Positions 40,346 to 53,300 of a stretch of DNA of 64,000 nucleotides are shown piece after piece (the first letter of the stretch is position 1; the number at the start of each line of letters is the position of its first letter). This stretch comes from Crossaster papposus (Eukaryota > Echinodermata > Asteroidea > Velatida > Solasteridae): NCBI GenBank assembly GCA_037893245.1, contig JBAIAA010000603.1:2026855-2090854 (forward strand), written 5' to 3'. The position numbers were made by a program, and so were the translations under genes. Below the pieces are notes generated by a model. It was not told where the DNA came from, did no database searches, and saw nothing but the letters and a program-made list of their open reading frames with translations.

Positions 40346-41614
40346 TAGTCAAAGCGAAAAGTTATTTTGTGTATTATATATACATAAAATAACCTTTTGT
40401 TTTGACTAACGGAATTTTATTAAGCTTGCCTAGCAAATGTTTTAATTTTCTGAACAATATTCATCCAGATGTGCGCTAATAGGCGTGCATCAACGTAAAG
40501 TTTTTTATCGACACTTGTTTGTATTTTTATCCTCACTTGCTTTCAAAAATGAGTTGGTTGCCATTCTTGCCAATGAAATACAGTGTACAGTCGACTCCTA
40601 AAGAGCACTGTTAATACAACATGCTACTTACAATAAGGAAAACAATTTTCCAAGTTTTCCATTTTAATACTGATAATACAAGGTACCTTTTATAACAAGG
40701 TAATTTGTAAAGTCCCAATATATACAGGTGTTTGACTGTAATTGTAGAGAAGTGTCAACTACATGTACCAAACAAGTTGCAAGGAAATGAAAGCGAGGGC
40801 ACATGATAGTAATGGTCGATCTTGCCTGATAAGAAAGAGCTAAAGCTACCTATTGGGGAACTTGAAACTCGACAAGTAATTGCTTATTGAGAAGCAAATG
40901 CTTGTTTTTATGTATACAATTTGGGAAGCATTTGATTCCCAAGGATTATAAAAATGTAAGAAAAAGCCTAGAAAAAGCAATATATTGTTTATTATTGTTA
41001 TGTATTGGGCCCAATCTTTTACTTTTGCGTAAAAGTAGAAGATTTTGTTGTTATAAATGTCTTATTTGTATCAAAAAATGTAAGCAAATGGCTACAAAAA
41101 GCAATCACTAGTTACATGTATGTACATGTATTTGGCCCAATGTTGTGCGTTATTTAGAACAGTTTTCAACAGTTGATGGGTATGCAGATAAATGCATGAT
41201 AACTGAAGTAGGAAAATGTTTAAATCGAAATTGATTCGGCCTGCATTCTAAGGCAATTTGAGAATATATTTAGGAAATGTGAGGAAATGTGAGCAAATGT
41301 TTGGCCCCATTTTTGGTGCGGGGGGGGGGGGGGGGGGGTTGCAAACCTTAAACCCCCGTAGTAGGGCTACAGTGCACGACCATTTAAATATTTTTTTCAT
41401 ATAAGAGAAATTTGTTATATTCATATTGTGCTCCAGTTCCTCATATTTCTGGTAAATGATAGGTCCTGTGTGAGCGACAATTCATAAATTGCCTTCAGTA
41501 TATTTGCCTGCCAAATAAATTCCATTTCAGCTTCAAGTGCCACGGATTGAAAAGTGAAAATATAAATTCTAACCATTGATGATGTTACTGCAGATTTCCT
41601 CGCTAACTCTAGTG
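40346..41614. other. Non-coding stretch, nothing recognised
   Basis: AT-rich. A run of about 19 G at 41,320-41,338. Frames at 40,887-41,111 and 41,421-41,624 have no domain features. Confidence 0.4.
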
Positions 41615-42030
41615 AGTACTGCACAGAAACTTTAGTTTAGCCAGTGTCTTAGGCTTTGTATTCTAAGATTCTTTTTCAAAATGCAATGAGACATGACCTA
41701 CCTAGAATATGGATTGGTGTTTCGGGGGAAATTGAGCTATCTATATTCCATTTGTTGTGAGGGCTTACCAGTGCAGCTTTTGTCTTCTTGTCCTTAAGAA
41801 TCTTCAGCATAGCGGTTACTCCAGCTTCTGACACAAACGGTAAGTCAATGTTGTCATCCATGGAGAGCTTTAAACTTAGACAGCCTCTCCAGAATCTTCC
41901 TGTTGGCCTCTACTTCACTTTGGAGGGACTAAACAGCCACTTTGATCTTGCTGATGGCCCTTAATAATGTTCAGTACAGCTACATCAAATAAAAATCAAC
42001 ATAAAACAGATGTTTATATCAACTACAAGG
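41615..42030 (-). pseudogene. Gene fragment, inverted duplicate 2
   Basis: Minus-strand copy of the 34,670-35,075 fragment. It shares the in-frame TAG before the coiled-coil block, the frame change before MDDNIDLPFVSEAGVTAML, the LKDKKTKAAL end and the GTAAGC donor. Shared lesions show that the copy was already dead before or at duplication, or that both come from one repeat family. Confidence 0.4.
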
Positions 42031-42049
42031 CGTTCTCTAAAACAAGGCG

Positions 42050-42599
42050 GTCTCTATTACAAGGCGGTCTCCTTCGGAAGTCTCCTTTGGAATTCTCCTA
42101 GGGAATTCAACTAAGGAATTCTTTTTCAAAATCCTCTTTGGAATCCTCTGTAAATATTTGGAATTCTCCTAAGGAATTCTCCTTCACAATTGTTCTTCGC
42201 AATTGTTCTTTGCAATTATCCTTCGCAATTATTTTTCCATTATTCTTTCTTCGGAATTCTTCTCAGGAATTTTTTGAAATCTTCATAGAAAATTCTCCTT
42301 CAAAATTCTCCTTCAAATAATTTTTTTGGATTGATTTTTGATTTTCTTATTTGAAATCCTTATCAAAATTCTCTTCGGTATCCTTTAGAATTCTCTTTTG
42401 GAATTCTTCTTCAGAATTCTCCTTCGAAATTCTCCTTCGAAATTCCCCTTCGGAAATCTTCTTCCCTTCGGAATTCCCCTTAGGAATTCTCCTTCGTAAT
42501 TCTTTATTAAAATCCTCTTTAGAATCCTCTGTAAATATTTGTAATTCTCCTTCGGAATTCTCCTAAGGAAATCATCTTCGGAATTCTCCTTTGAAATTC
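42050..42599. repeat. Degenerate GGAATTCTCCTTCG array
   Basis: Irregular units of about 13-15 bp built on GGAATTCTCCTTCG with many EcoRI-type GAATTC sites. It resumes for about 15 bp after the hAT-like insertion (43,717), so the insertion landed in the array. Confidence 0.85.
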
Positions 42600-43716
42600 G
42601 AGGGGTTTCCCTTAATTTTTTTGTCAGTGGCCCGCAAGCATTTTCAGTGGCCCACGTGTACATTTTCAGTGGCCCACTGCATTGTCCGACCGTCCGTTAA
42701 CGAAAGCGCGCGCGTGCGGGGAAATTGCCGTAACGCGGCACGGCACGGCACTTTACAGTCCACTGCTTGTTGTAATCGCTGATCTTGCGGGAAGATTTAA
42801 TTTGCATCCGCCAGCAAAGCTATCAAAACTAAACCTCACCTGTGACACAAAACTGGCGGAGTTATTGTAAAAGCATATTAAATGTTAAAGGTTGAAAACT
42901 TTTTAGAAAAAAACCCGGAGAATGTTGGCCTAAATTTTTCCCACGATGAACGCCGAGCTGACCAACACACCACACAAGCGTAAACTGAATGCAGGAAACA
43001 TGCCGCGGTAGAAGATTTGGCAGAAACACGCTACATTGCTCAAGAAGGACGAGCGTTACTACCTCGAAAGAAATACATTAAAACAGAAAATACAAAAACA
43101 GAAAAGGGCGACCATGATCTGATAATTTACCTGCAGGATATGACTTTCGTCATCAACGTTTGTTTGCCGGCATTTTTACATCTTACGATGTCAAATTCGA
43201 CCATTTTGCGTAACGGGAAAATACATGCATGTCGGCCATGGACTGGTTTCGGTCCTCAACTTTGTCCATTGAAGCGTGCGGCGGAAACCAATCCAACAAT
43301 GCGCCTGCATTATGCATGCTTTGCATGGGGCGAGCACATGGCTTTTTGGCACCATCACCGTACCGCATCGCACCATAGCGTACGGGAAGTACATGTACAT
43401 GTGCTGCGCAGGCCATGCGCGCCAATGTATGCACTAGCGGTAATTCGCACTAGCTATAGCTAGCCGGCCATGAACATCGCGAATCTGTACAGGAATGACA
43501 CGATCCTATATCTCTGCAATGCACGTGCGCGTGCACGGCTGTGTAAAGGTACTGCTGTACATGTACTGGTACTGGTAAACAGTTGATCTGGGAAATCACA
43601 TGTAATGTATTCAGTATTTTAACTCGCCGGCCGGACGACCGAGGGAAGTGTTTTGAGTCGTCCGGGGCTGTTTTGGGTCGCATTTGGCGAGCGGGCGACC
43701 GATAAGGGGAACCCTG
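42600..43716. mobile_element. hAT-like element, copy 2, inverted
   Basis: Left GAGGGGTTTCCCTTAATT, right TAAGGGGAACCCTG. It is inverted relative to 32,290-33,866 and lacks the MITE found there. The 148-residue frame at 43,017-43,463 is broken in the other copy, so I do not treat it as a gene. The target duplication is obscured by the repeat it landed in. Confidence 0.8.
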
Positions 43717-43743
43717 AATTCTCCTTAAAAAATCTACAAGCGA

Positions 43744-43826
43744 GTCAGGATGGCCGAGCAATCTAAGGCGCTACTTTCAGGTCGTAGTCTACTCTGTAGA
43801 CGTGGGTTCGAATCCCACTCCTGACA
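43744..43826 (+). tRNA. tRNA-Leu(CAG)-like copy 1, probably impaired
   Basis: 83 nt, acceptor arms GTCAGGA / TCCTGAC plus discriminator A. Anticodon loop TTCAGGT (CAG), long variable arm CTAC-TCT-GTAG, T arm GTGGGTTCGAATCCCAC. The D loop has GCAATC where GCGGTC is usual, and the last pair of the anticodon stem (T/C) is mismatched. TTTT follows directly. Confidence 0.7.
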
Positions 43827-43909
43827 TTTTTTTATGTTATGATTTGCATTTTGGTTATTTTGCCTCAAAATTCAATTTTCTGTTTACACTTCGCATATTC
43901 TACAAGCCA

Positions 43910-43992
43910 GTCAGGATGGCCGAGCGGTCTAAGGCGCTACGTTCAGGTGGTAGTCTACTCTGTAGGCGTGGGTTCAAATCCCACTCCTGACA
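43910..43992 (+). tRNA. tRNA-Leu(CAG)-like copy 2
   Basis: 83 nt. Standard D loop (GCGGTC), anticodon loop TTCAGGT, variable arm intact, acceptor arms paired, TTTT follows. Lesions: a G/G mismatch at the foot of the anticodon loop and TTCAAAT in place of TTCGAAT in the T loop/B box. Confidence 0.7.
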
Positions 43993-44079
43993 TTTTATTT
44001 ATATTGTGATTTGCATAATTTTGGAAATTATGCCTCAAAATTCAATTTTCTGTTTACACTTTGCATATTTTATGAGCTA

Positions 44080-44162
44080 GTCAGGATGGCCGAGCAGTCT
44101 AAGGCGCTACGCTCAGGTCGTAGTCCACTCTGTAGGCGTGGGTTTGAATCCCACTCCTGACA
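44080..44162 (+). tRNA. tRNA-Leu(CAG)-like copy 3
   Basis: 83 nt. Anticodon stem CTACG/CGTAG fully paired, loop CTCAGGT (CAG), acceptor arms paired, TTTT follows. The B box is altered (GGTTTGAATCC) and the D loop has GCAGTC. Confidence 0.7.
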
Positions 44163-44249
44163 TTTTATTTATATTGTGATTTGCATAATTTTGGAAATTA
44201 TGCCTCAAAATTCAATTTTCTGTTTACACTTTGCATATTTTACGAGCTA

Positions 44250-44302
44250 GTCAGGATGGCCGGGCGGTCTAAGGCGCTAAGTTCAGGTCGCAGTCTACTC
44301 TG
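44250..44302 (+). pseudogene. tRNA-Leu copy 4, truncated by satellite
   Basis: Starts as the other copies (GTCAGGATGGCCGGGCGG) and keeps the TTCAGGT loop, but stops in the variable arm at ACTCTG. From there the sequence is satellite (GACGAAGTTGGGC). Confidence 0.85.
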
Positions 44303-47300
44303 ACGAAGTTGGGCATGCACAAAAAAGTGACCGCAGCCTTATGTTACACCCTATAGGCTCACTTTTGGGGCGAATATTGCAAATTAAAAAATCGAATTTA
44401 ATAATTGGCACAGCGCCAAAACCGAACGTCTGACGAAGTTGGGCATGCACAAAAAAGTGACCGCAGCCACATGTTACACCCTATACGCTCACTTTTAGGG
44501 CGAATATCCCAAATTTAAAAATCAAATTTAAAAATTGCCACAGCGCCCAAACCAAACGTCTGACGAAGTTCGGCATGCACAAACAAGTGACCGCAGCCTC
44601 ATGTTACACCCCATAGGCTCACTTTAGGGGCGAATATCGCAAATTTAAAAATCGAATTTAAAAATTGGCACAGCGCCCAAACAAAACGCCCGACGAAGTT
44701 GGGCATGCACAAAAAAAGTGACCGCAGCCACATGTTACACCCTATACGCTCAAATTCAGGGCGAATATCCCAAATTTAAAAATCAAATTTAAAAATTGGC
44801 ACAGCGCCCAAACAAAACGCCCGACGAAGTTGGGCATGCACAAACAAGTGACCGCAGCCTCATGTTACACCCCATAGGCTCACTTTAGGGGCGAATATCG
44901 CAAATTTAAAAATCGAATTTAAAAATTGGCACAGCGCCCAAACAAAACGCCCGACGAAGTTGGGCATGCACAAAAAAAGTGACCGCAGCCACATGTTACA
45001 CCCTATACGCTCAAATTCAGGGCGAATATCCCAAATTTAAAAATCAAATTTAAAAATTGGCACAGCGCACAAACAAAACGCCCGACGAAGTTGGGCATGC
45101 ACAAACAAGTGACCGCAGCCTCATGTTACACCCCATAGGCTCACTTTAGGGGCGAATATCGCAAATTTAAAAATCGAATTTAAAAATTGGCACAGCGCCC
45201 AAACAAAACGCCCGACGAAGTTGGGCATGCACAAAAAAAGTGACCGCAGCCACATGTTACACCCTATACGCTCAAATTCAGGGCGAATATCCCAAATTTA
45301 AAAATCAAATTTAAAAATTGGCACAGCGCCCAAACAAAACGCCCGACGAAGTTGGGCATGCACAAACAAGTGACCGCAGCCTCATGTTACACCCCATAGG
45401 CTCACTTTAGGGGCGAATATCGCAAATTTAAAAATCGAATTTAAAAATTGGCACAGCGCCCAAACAAAACGCCCGACGAAGTTGGGCATGCACAAAAAAA
45501 GTGACCGCAGCCACATGTTACACCCTATACGCTCAAATTCAGGGCGAATATCCCAAATTTAAAAATCAAATTTAAAAATTGGCACAGCGCCCAAACAAAA
45601 CGCCCGACGAAGTTGGGCATGCACAAACAAGTGACCGCAGCCTCATGTTACACCCCATAGGCTCACTTTAGGGGCGAATATCGCAAATTTAAAAATCGAA
45701 TTTAAAAATTGGCACAGCGCCCAAACAAAACGCCCGACGAAGTTGGGCATGCACAAAAAAAGTGACCGCAGCCACATGTTACACCCTATACGCTCAAATT
45801 CAGGGCGAATATCCCAAATTTAAAAATCAAATTTAAAAATTGGCACAGCGCCCAAACAAAACGCCCGACGAAGTTGGGCATGCACAAACAAGTGACCGCA
45901 GCCTCATGTTACACCCCATAGGCTCACTTTAGGGGCGAATATCGCAAATTTAAAAATCGAATTTAAAAATTGGCACAGCGCCCAAACAAAACGCCCGACG
46001 AAGTTGGGCATGCACAAAAAAAGTGACCGCAGCCACATGTTACACCCTATACGCTCAAATTCAGGGCGAATATCCCAAATTTAAAAATCAAATTTAAAAA
46101 TTGGCACAGCGCCCAAACAAAACGCCCGACAGAGTTGGGCATGCACAAACAAGTGACCGCAGCCTCATGTTACACCCCATAGGCTCACTTTAGGGGCGAA
46201 TATCGCAAATTTAAAAATCGAATTTAAAAATTGGCACAGCGCCCAAACAAAACGCCCGACGAAGTTGGGCATGCACAAAAAAAGTGACCGCAGCCACATG
46301 TTACACCCTATACGCTCAAATTCAGGGCGAATATCCCAAATTTAAAAATCAAATTTAAAAATTGGCACAGCGCCCAAACAAAACGCCCGACGAAGTTGGG
46401 CATGCACAAACAAGTGACCGCAGCCTCATGTTACACCCCATAGGCTCACTTTAGGGGCGAATATCGCAAATTTAAAAATCGAATTTAAAAATTGGCACAG
46501 CGCCCAAACAAAACGCCCGACGAAGTTGGGCATGCACAAAAAAAGTGACCGCAGCCACATGTTACACCCTATACGCTCAAATTCAGGGCGAATATCCCAA
46601 ATTTAAAAATCAAATTTAAAAATTGGCACAGCGCCCAAACAAAACGCCCGACGAAGTTGGGCATGCACAAACAAGTGACCGCAGCCTCATGTTACACCCC
46701 ATAGGCTCACTTTAGGGGCGAATATCGCAAATTTAAAAATCGAATTTAAAAATTGGCACAGCGCCCAAACAAAACGCCCGACGAAGTTGGGCATGCACAA
46801 AAAAAGTGACCGCAGCCACATGTTACACCCTATACGCTCAAATTCAGGGCGAATATCCCAAATTTAAAAATCAAATTTAAAAATTGGCACAGCGCCCAAA
46901 CAAAACGCCCGACAGAGTTGGGCATGCACAAACAAGTGACCGCAGCCTCATGTTACACCCCATAGGCTCACTTTAGGGGCGAATATCGCAAATTTAAAAA
47001 TCGAATTTAAAAATTGGCACAGCGCCCAAACAAAACGCCCGACGAAGTTGGGCATGCACAAAAAAAGTGACCGCAGCCACATGTTACACCCTATACGCTC
47101 AAATTCAGGGCGAATATCCCAAATTTAAAAATCAAATTTAAAAATTGGCACAGCGCCCAAACAAAACGCCCGACAGAGTTGGGCATGCACAAACAAGTGA
47201 CCGCAGCCTCATGTTACACCCCATAGGCTCACTTTAGGGGCGAATATCGCAAATTTAAAAATCGAATTTAAAAATTGGCACAGCGCCCAAACAAAACGCC

Positions 47301-50300
47301 CGACGAAGTTGGGCATGCACAAAAAAAGTGACCGCAGCCACATGTTACACCCTATACGCTCAAATTCAGGGCGAATATCCCAAATTTAAAAATCAAATTA
47401 AAAAATTGGCACAGCGCCCAAACAAAACGCCCGACGAAGTTGGGCATGCACAAACAAGTGACCGCAGCCTCATGTTACACCCCATAGGCTCACTTTAGGG
47501 GCGAATATCGCAAATTTAAAAATCGAATTAAAAAATTGGCACAGCGCCCAAACAAAACGCCCGACGAAGTTGGGCATGCACAAAAAAAAGTGACCGCAGC
47601 CACATGTTACACCCTATACGCTCAAATTCAGGGCGAATATCCCAAATTTAAAAATCAAATTTAAAAATTGGCACAGCGCCCAAACAAAACGCCCGACGAA
47701 GTTGGGCATGCACAAACAAGTGACCGCAGCCTCATGTTACACCCCATAGGCTCACTTTAGGGGCGAATATCGCAAATTTAAAAATCGAATTTAAAAATTG
47801 GCACAGCGCCCAAACAAAACGCCCGACGAAGTCGGGCATGCACAAAAAAAGTGACCGCAGCCACATGTTACACCCTATACGCTCAAATTCAGGGCGAATA
47901 TCCCAAATTTAAAAATCAAATTTAAAAATTGGCACAGCGCCCAAACAAAACGCCCGACGAAGTTGGGCATGCACAAACAAGTGACCGCAGCCTCATGTTA
48001 CACCCCATAGGCTCACTTTAGGGGCGAATATCGCAAATTTAAAAATCGAATTTAAAAATTGGCACAGCGCCCAAACAAAACGCCCGACGAAGTTGGGCAT
48101 GCACAAAAAAAGTGACCGCAGCCACATGTTACACCCTATACGCTCAAATTCAGGGCGAATATCCCAAATTTAAAAATCAAATTTAAAAATTGGCACAGCG
48201 CCCAAACAAAACGCCCGACGAAGTTGGGCATGCACAAACAAGTGACCGCAGCCTCATGTTACACCCCATAGGCTCACTTTAGGGGCGAATATCGCAAATT
48301 TAAAAATCGAATTTAAAAATTGGCACAGCGCCCAAACAAAACGCCCGACGAAGTTGGGCATGCACAAAAAAAGTGACCGCAGCCACATGTTACACCCTAT
48401 ACGCTCAAATTCAGGGCGAATATCCCAAATTTAAAAATCAAATTTAAAAATTGGCACAGCGCCCAAACAAAACGCCCGACGAAGTTGGGCATGCACAAAC
48501 AAGTGACCGCAGCCTCATGTTACACCCCATAGGCTCACTTTAGGGGCGAATATCGCAAATTTAAAAATCGAATTTAAAAATTGGCACAGCGCCCAAACAA
48601 AACGCCCGACGAAGTTGGGCATGCACAAAAAAAGTGACCGCAGCCACATGTTACACCCTATACGCTCAAATTCAGGGCGAATATCCCAAATTTAAAAATC
48701 AAATTTAAAAATTGGCACAGCGCCCAAACAAAACGCCCGACGAAGTTGGGCATGCACAAACAAGTGACCGCAGCCTCATGTTACACCCCATAGGCTCACT
48801 TTAGGGGCGAATATCGCAAATTTAAAAATCGAATTTAAAAATTGGCACAGCGCCCAAACAAAACGCCCGACGAAGTTGGGCATGCACAAAAAAAGTGACC
48901 GCAGCCACATGTTACACCCTATACGCTCAAATTCAGGGCGAATATCCCAAATTTAAAAATCAAATTTAAAAATTGGCACAGCGCCCAAACAAAACGCCCG
49001 ACGAAGTTGGGCATGCACAAACAAGTGACCGCAGCCTCATGTTACACCCCATAGGCTCACTTTAGGGGCGAATATCGCAAATTTAAAAATCGAATTTAAA
49101 AATTGGCACAGCGCCCAAACAAAACGCCCGACGAAGTTGGGCATGCACAAAAAAAGTGACCGCAGCCACATGTTACACCCTATACGCTCAAATTCAGGGC
49201 GAATATCCCAAATTTAAAAATCAAATTTAAAAATTGGCACAGCGCCCAAACAAAACGCCCGACGAAGTTGGGCATGCACAAACAAGTGACCGCAGCCTCA
49301 TGTTACACCCCATAGGCTCACTTTAGGGGCGAATATCGCAAATTTAAAAATCGAATTTAAAAATTGGCACAGCGCCCAAACAAAACGCCCGACGAAGTTG
49401 GGCATGCACAAAAAAAGTGACCGCAGCCACATGTTACACCCTATACGCTCAAATTCAGGGCGAATATCCCAAATTTAAAAATCAAATTTAAAAATTGGCA
49501 CAGCGCCCAAACAAAACGCCCGACGAAGTTGGGCATGCACAAACAAGTGACCGCAGCCTCATGTTACACCCCATAGGCTCACTTTAGGGGCGAATATCGC
49601 AAATTTAAAAATCGAATTTAAAAATTGGCACAGCCCCCAAACAAAACGCCCGACGAAGTTGGGCATGCACAAAAAAAGTGACCGCAGCCACATGTTACAC
49701 CCTATACGCTCAAATTCAGGGCGAATATCCCAAATTTAAAAATCAAATTTAAAAATTGGCACAGCGCCCAAACAAAACGCCCGACGAAGTTGGGCATGCA
49801 CAAACAAGTGACCGCAGCCTCATGTTACACCCCATAGGCTCACTTTAGGGGCGAATATCGCAAATTTAAAAATCGAATTTAAAAATTGGCACAGCGCCCA
49901 AACAAAACGCCCGACGAAGTTGGGCATGCACAAAAAAAGTGACCGCAGCCACATGTTACACCCTATACGCTCAAATTCAGGGCGAATATCCCAAATTTAA
50001 AAATCAAATTTAAAAATTGGCACAGCGCCCAAACAAAACGCCCGACGAAGTTGGGCATGCACAAACAAGTGACCGCAGCCTCATGTTACACCCCATAGGC
50101 TCACTTTAGGGGCGAATATCGCAAATTTAAAAATCGAATTTAAAAATTGGCACAGCGCCCAAACAAAACGCCCGACGAAGTGGGGCATGCACAAAAAAAG
50201 TGACCGCAGCCACATGTTACACCCTATACGCTCAAATTCAGGGCGAATATCCCAAATTTAAAAATCAAATTTAAAAATTGGCACAGCGCCCAAACAAAAC

Positions 50301-53300
50301 GCCCGACGAAGTTGGGCATGCACAAACAAGTGACCGCAGCCTCATGTTACACCCCATAGGCTCACTTTAGGGGCGAATATCGCAAATTTAAAAATCGAAT
50401 TTAAAAATTGGCACAGCGCCCAAACAAAACGCCCGACGAAGTGGGGCATGCACAAAAAAAGTGACCGCAGCCACATGTTACACCCTATACGCTCAAATTC
50501 AGGGCGAATATCCCAAATTTAAAAATCAAATTTAAAAATTGGCACAGCGCCCAAACAAAACGCCCGACGAAGTTGGGCATGCACAAACAAGTGACCGCAG
50601 CCTCATGTTACACCCCATAGGCTCACTTTAGGGGCGAATATCGCAAATTTAAAAATCGAATTTAAAAATTGGCACAGCGCCCAAACAAAACGCCCGACGA
50701 AGTGGGGCATGCACAAAAAAAGTGACCGCAGCCACATGTTACACCCTATACGCTCAAATTCAGGGCGAATATCCCAAATTTAAAAATCAAATTTAAAAAT
50801 TGGCACAGCGCCCAAACAAAACGCCCGACGAAGTTGGGCATGCACAAACAAGTGACCGCAGCCTCATGTTACACCCCATAGGCTCACTTTAGGGGCGAAT
50901 ATCGCAAATTTAAAAATCGAATTTAAAAATTGGCACAGCGCCCAAACAAAACGCCCGACGAAGTTGGGCATGCACAAAAAAAGTGACCGCAGCCACATGT
51001 TACACCCTATACGCTCAAATTCAGGGCGAATATCCCAAATTTAAAAATCAAATTTAAAAAATTGGCACAGCGCCCAAACAAAACGCCCGACGAAGTTGGG
51101 CATGCACAAACAAGTGACCGCAGCCTCATGTTACACCCCATAGGCTCACTTTAGGGGCGAATATCGCAAATTTAAAAATCGAATTTAAAAATTGGCACAG
51201 CGCCCAAACAAAACGCCCGACGAAGTCGGGCATGCACAAAAAAAGTGACCGCAGCCACATGTTACACCCTATACGCTCAAATTCAGGGCGAATATCCCAA
51301 ATTTAAAAATCAAATTTAAAAATTGGCACAGCGCCCAAACAAAACGCCCGACGAAGTTGGGCATGCACAAACAAGTGACCGCAGCCTCATGTTACACCCC
51401 ATAGGCTCACTTTAGGGGCGAATATCGCAAATTTAAAAATCGAATTTAAAAATTGGCACAGCGCCCAAACAAAACGCCCGACGAAGTTGGGCATGCACAA
51501 AAAAAGTGACCGCAGCCACATGTTACACCCTATACGCTCAAATTCAGGGCGAATATCCCAAATTTAAAAATCAAATTTAAAAATTGGCACAGCGCCCAAA
51601 CAAAACGCCCGACGAAGTTGGGCATGCACAAACAAGTGACCGCAGCCTCATGTTACACCCCATAGGCTCACTTTAGGGGCGAATATCGCAAATTTAAAAA
51701 TCGAATTTAAAAATTGGCACAGCGCCCAAACAAAACGCCCGACGAAGTTGGGCATGCACAAAAAAAGTGACCGCAGCCACATGTTACACCCTATACGCTC
51801 AAATTCAGGGCGAATATCCCAAATTTAAAAATCAAATTTAAAAATTGGCACAGCGCCCAAACAAAACGCCCGACGAAGTTGGGCATGCACAAACAAGTGA
51901 CCGCAGCCTCATGTTACACCCCATAGGCTCACTTTAGGGGCGAATATCGCAAATTTAAAAATCGAATTTAAAAATTGGCACAGCGCCCAAACAAAACGCC
52001 CGACGAAGTTGGGCATGCACAAAAAAAGTGACCGCAGCCACATGTTACACCCTATACGCTCAAATTCAGGGCGAATATCCCAAATTTAAAAATCAAATTT
52101 AAAAATTGGCACAGCGCCCAAACAAAACGCCCGACGAAGTTGGGCATGCACAAACAAGTGACCGCAGCCTCATGTTACACCCAATAGGCTCACTTTAGGG
52201 GCGAATATCGCAAATTTAAAAATCGAATTTAAAAATTGGCACAGCGCCCAAACAAAACGCCCGACGAAGTTGGGCATGCACAAAAAAAGTGACCGCAGCC
52301 ACATGTTACACCCTATACGCTCAAATTCAGGGCGAATATCCCAAATTTAAAAATCAAATTTAAAAATTGGCACAGCGCCCAAACAAAACGCCCGACGAAG
52401 TTGGGCATGCACAAACAAGTGACCGCAGCCTCATGTTACACCCCATAGGCTCACTTTAGGGGCGAATATCGCAAATTTAAAAATCGAATTTAAAAATTGG
52501 CACAGCGCCCAAACAAAACGCCCGACGAAGTTGGGCATGCACAAAAAAAGTGACCGCAGCCACATGTTACACCCTATACGCTCAAATTCAGGGCGAATAT
52601 CCCAAATTTAAAAATCAAATTTAAAAATTGGCACAGCGCCCAAACAAAACGCCCGACGAAGTTGGGCATGCACAAACAAGTGACCGCAGCCTCATGTTAC
52701 ACCCCATAGGCTCACTTTAGGGGCGAATATCGCAAATTTAAAAATCAAATTTAAAAATTGGCACAGCGCCCAAACAAAACGCCCGACGAAGTTGGGCATG
52801 CACAAAAAAAGTGACCGCAGCCACATGTTACACCCTATACGCTCAAATTCAGGGCGAATATCCCAAATTTAAAAATCAAATTTAAAAATTGGCACAGCGC
52901 CCAAACAAAACGCCCGACGAAGTTGGGCATGCACAAACAAGTGACCGCAGCCTCATGTTACACCCCATAGGCTCACTTTCGGGGCGAATATCGCAAATTT
53001 AAAAATCGAATTTAAAAATTGGCACAGCGCCCAAACAAAACGCCCGACGAAGTTGGGCATGCACAAAAAAAGTGACCGCAGCCACATGTTACACCCTATA
53101 CGCTCAAATTCAGGGCGAATATCCCAAATTTAAAAATCAAATTTAAAAATTGGCACAGCGCCCAAACAAAACGCCCGACGAAGTTGGGCATGCACAAACA
53201 AGTGACCGCAGCCTCATGTTACACCCCATAGGCTCACTTTAGGGGCGAATATCGCAAATTTAAAAATCGAATTTAAAAATTGGCACAGCGCCCAAACAAA

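Noticed and set aside
43017..43463. 148-residue open frame
   Set aside because: It lies in a hAT-like element; the same region in the other copy (32,748-32,990) is interrupted, and no domain is visible.
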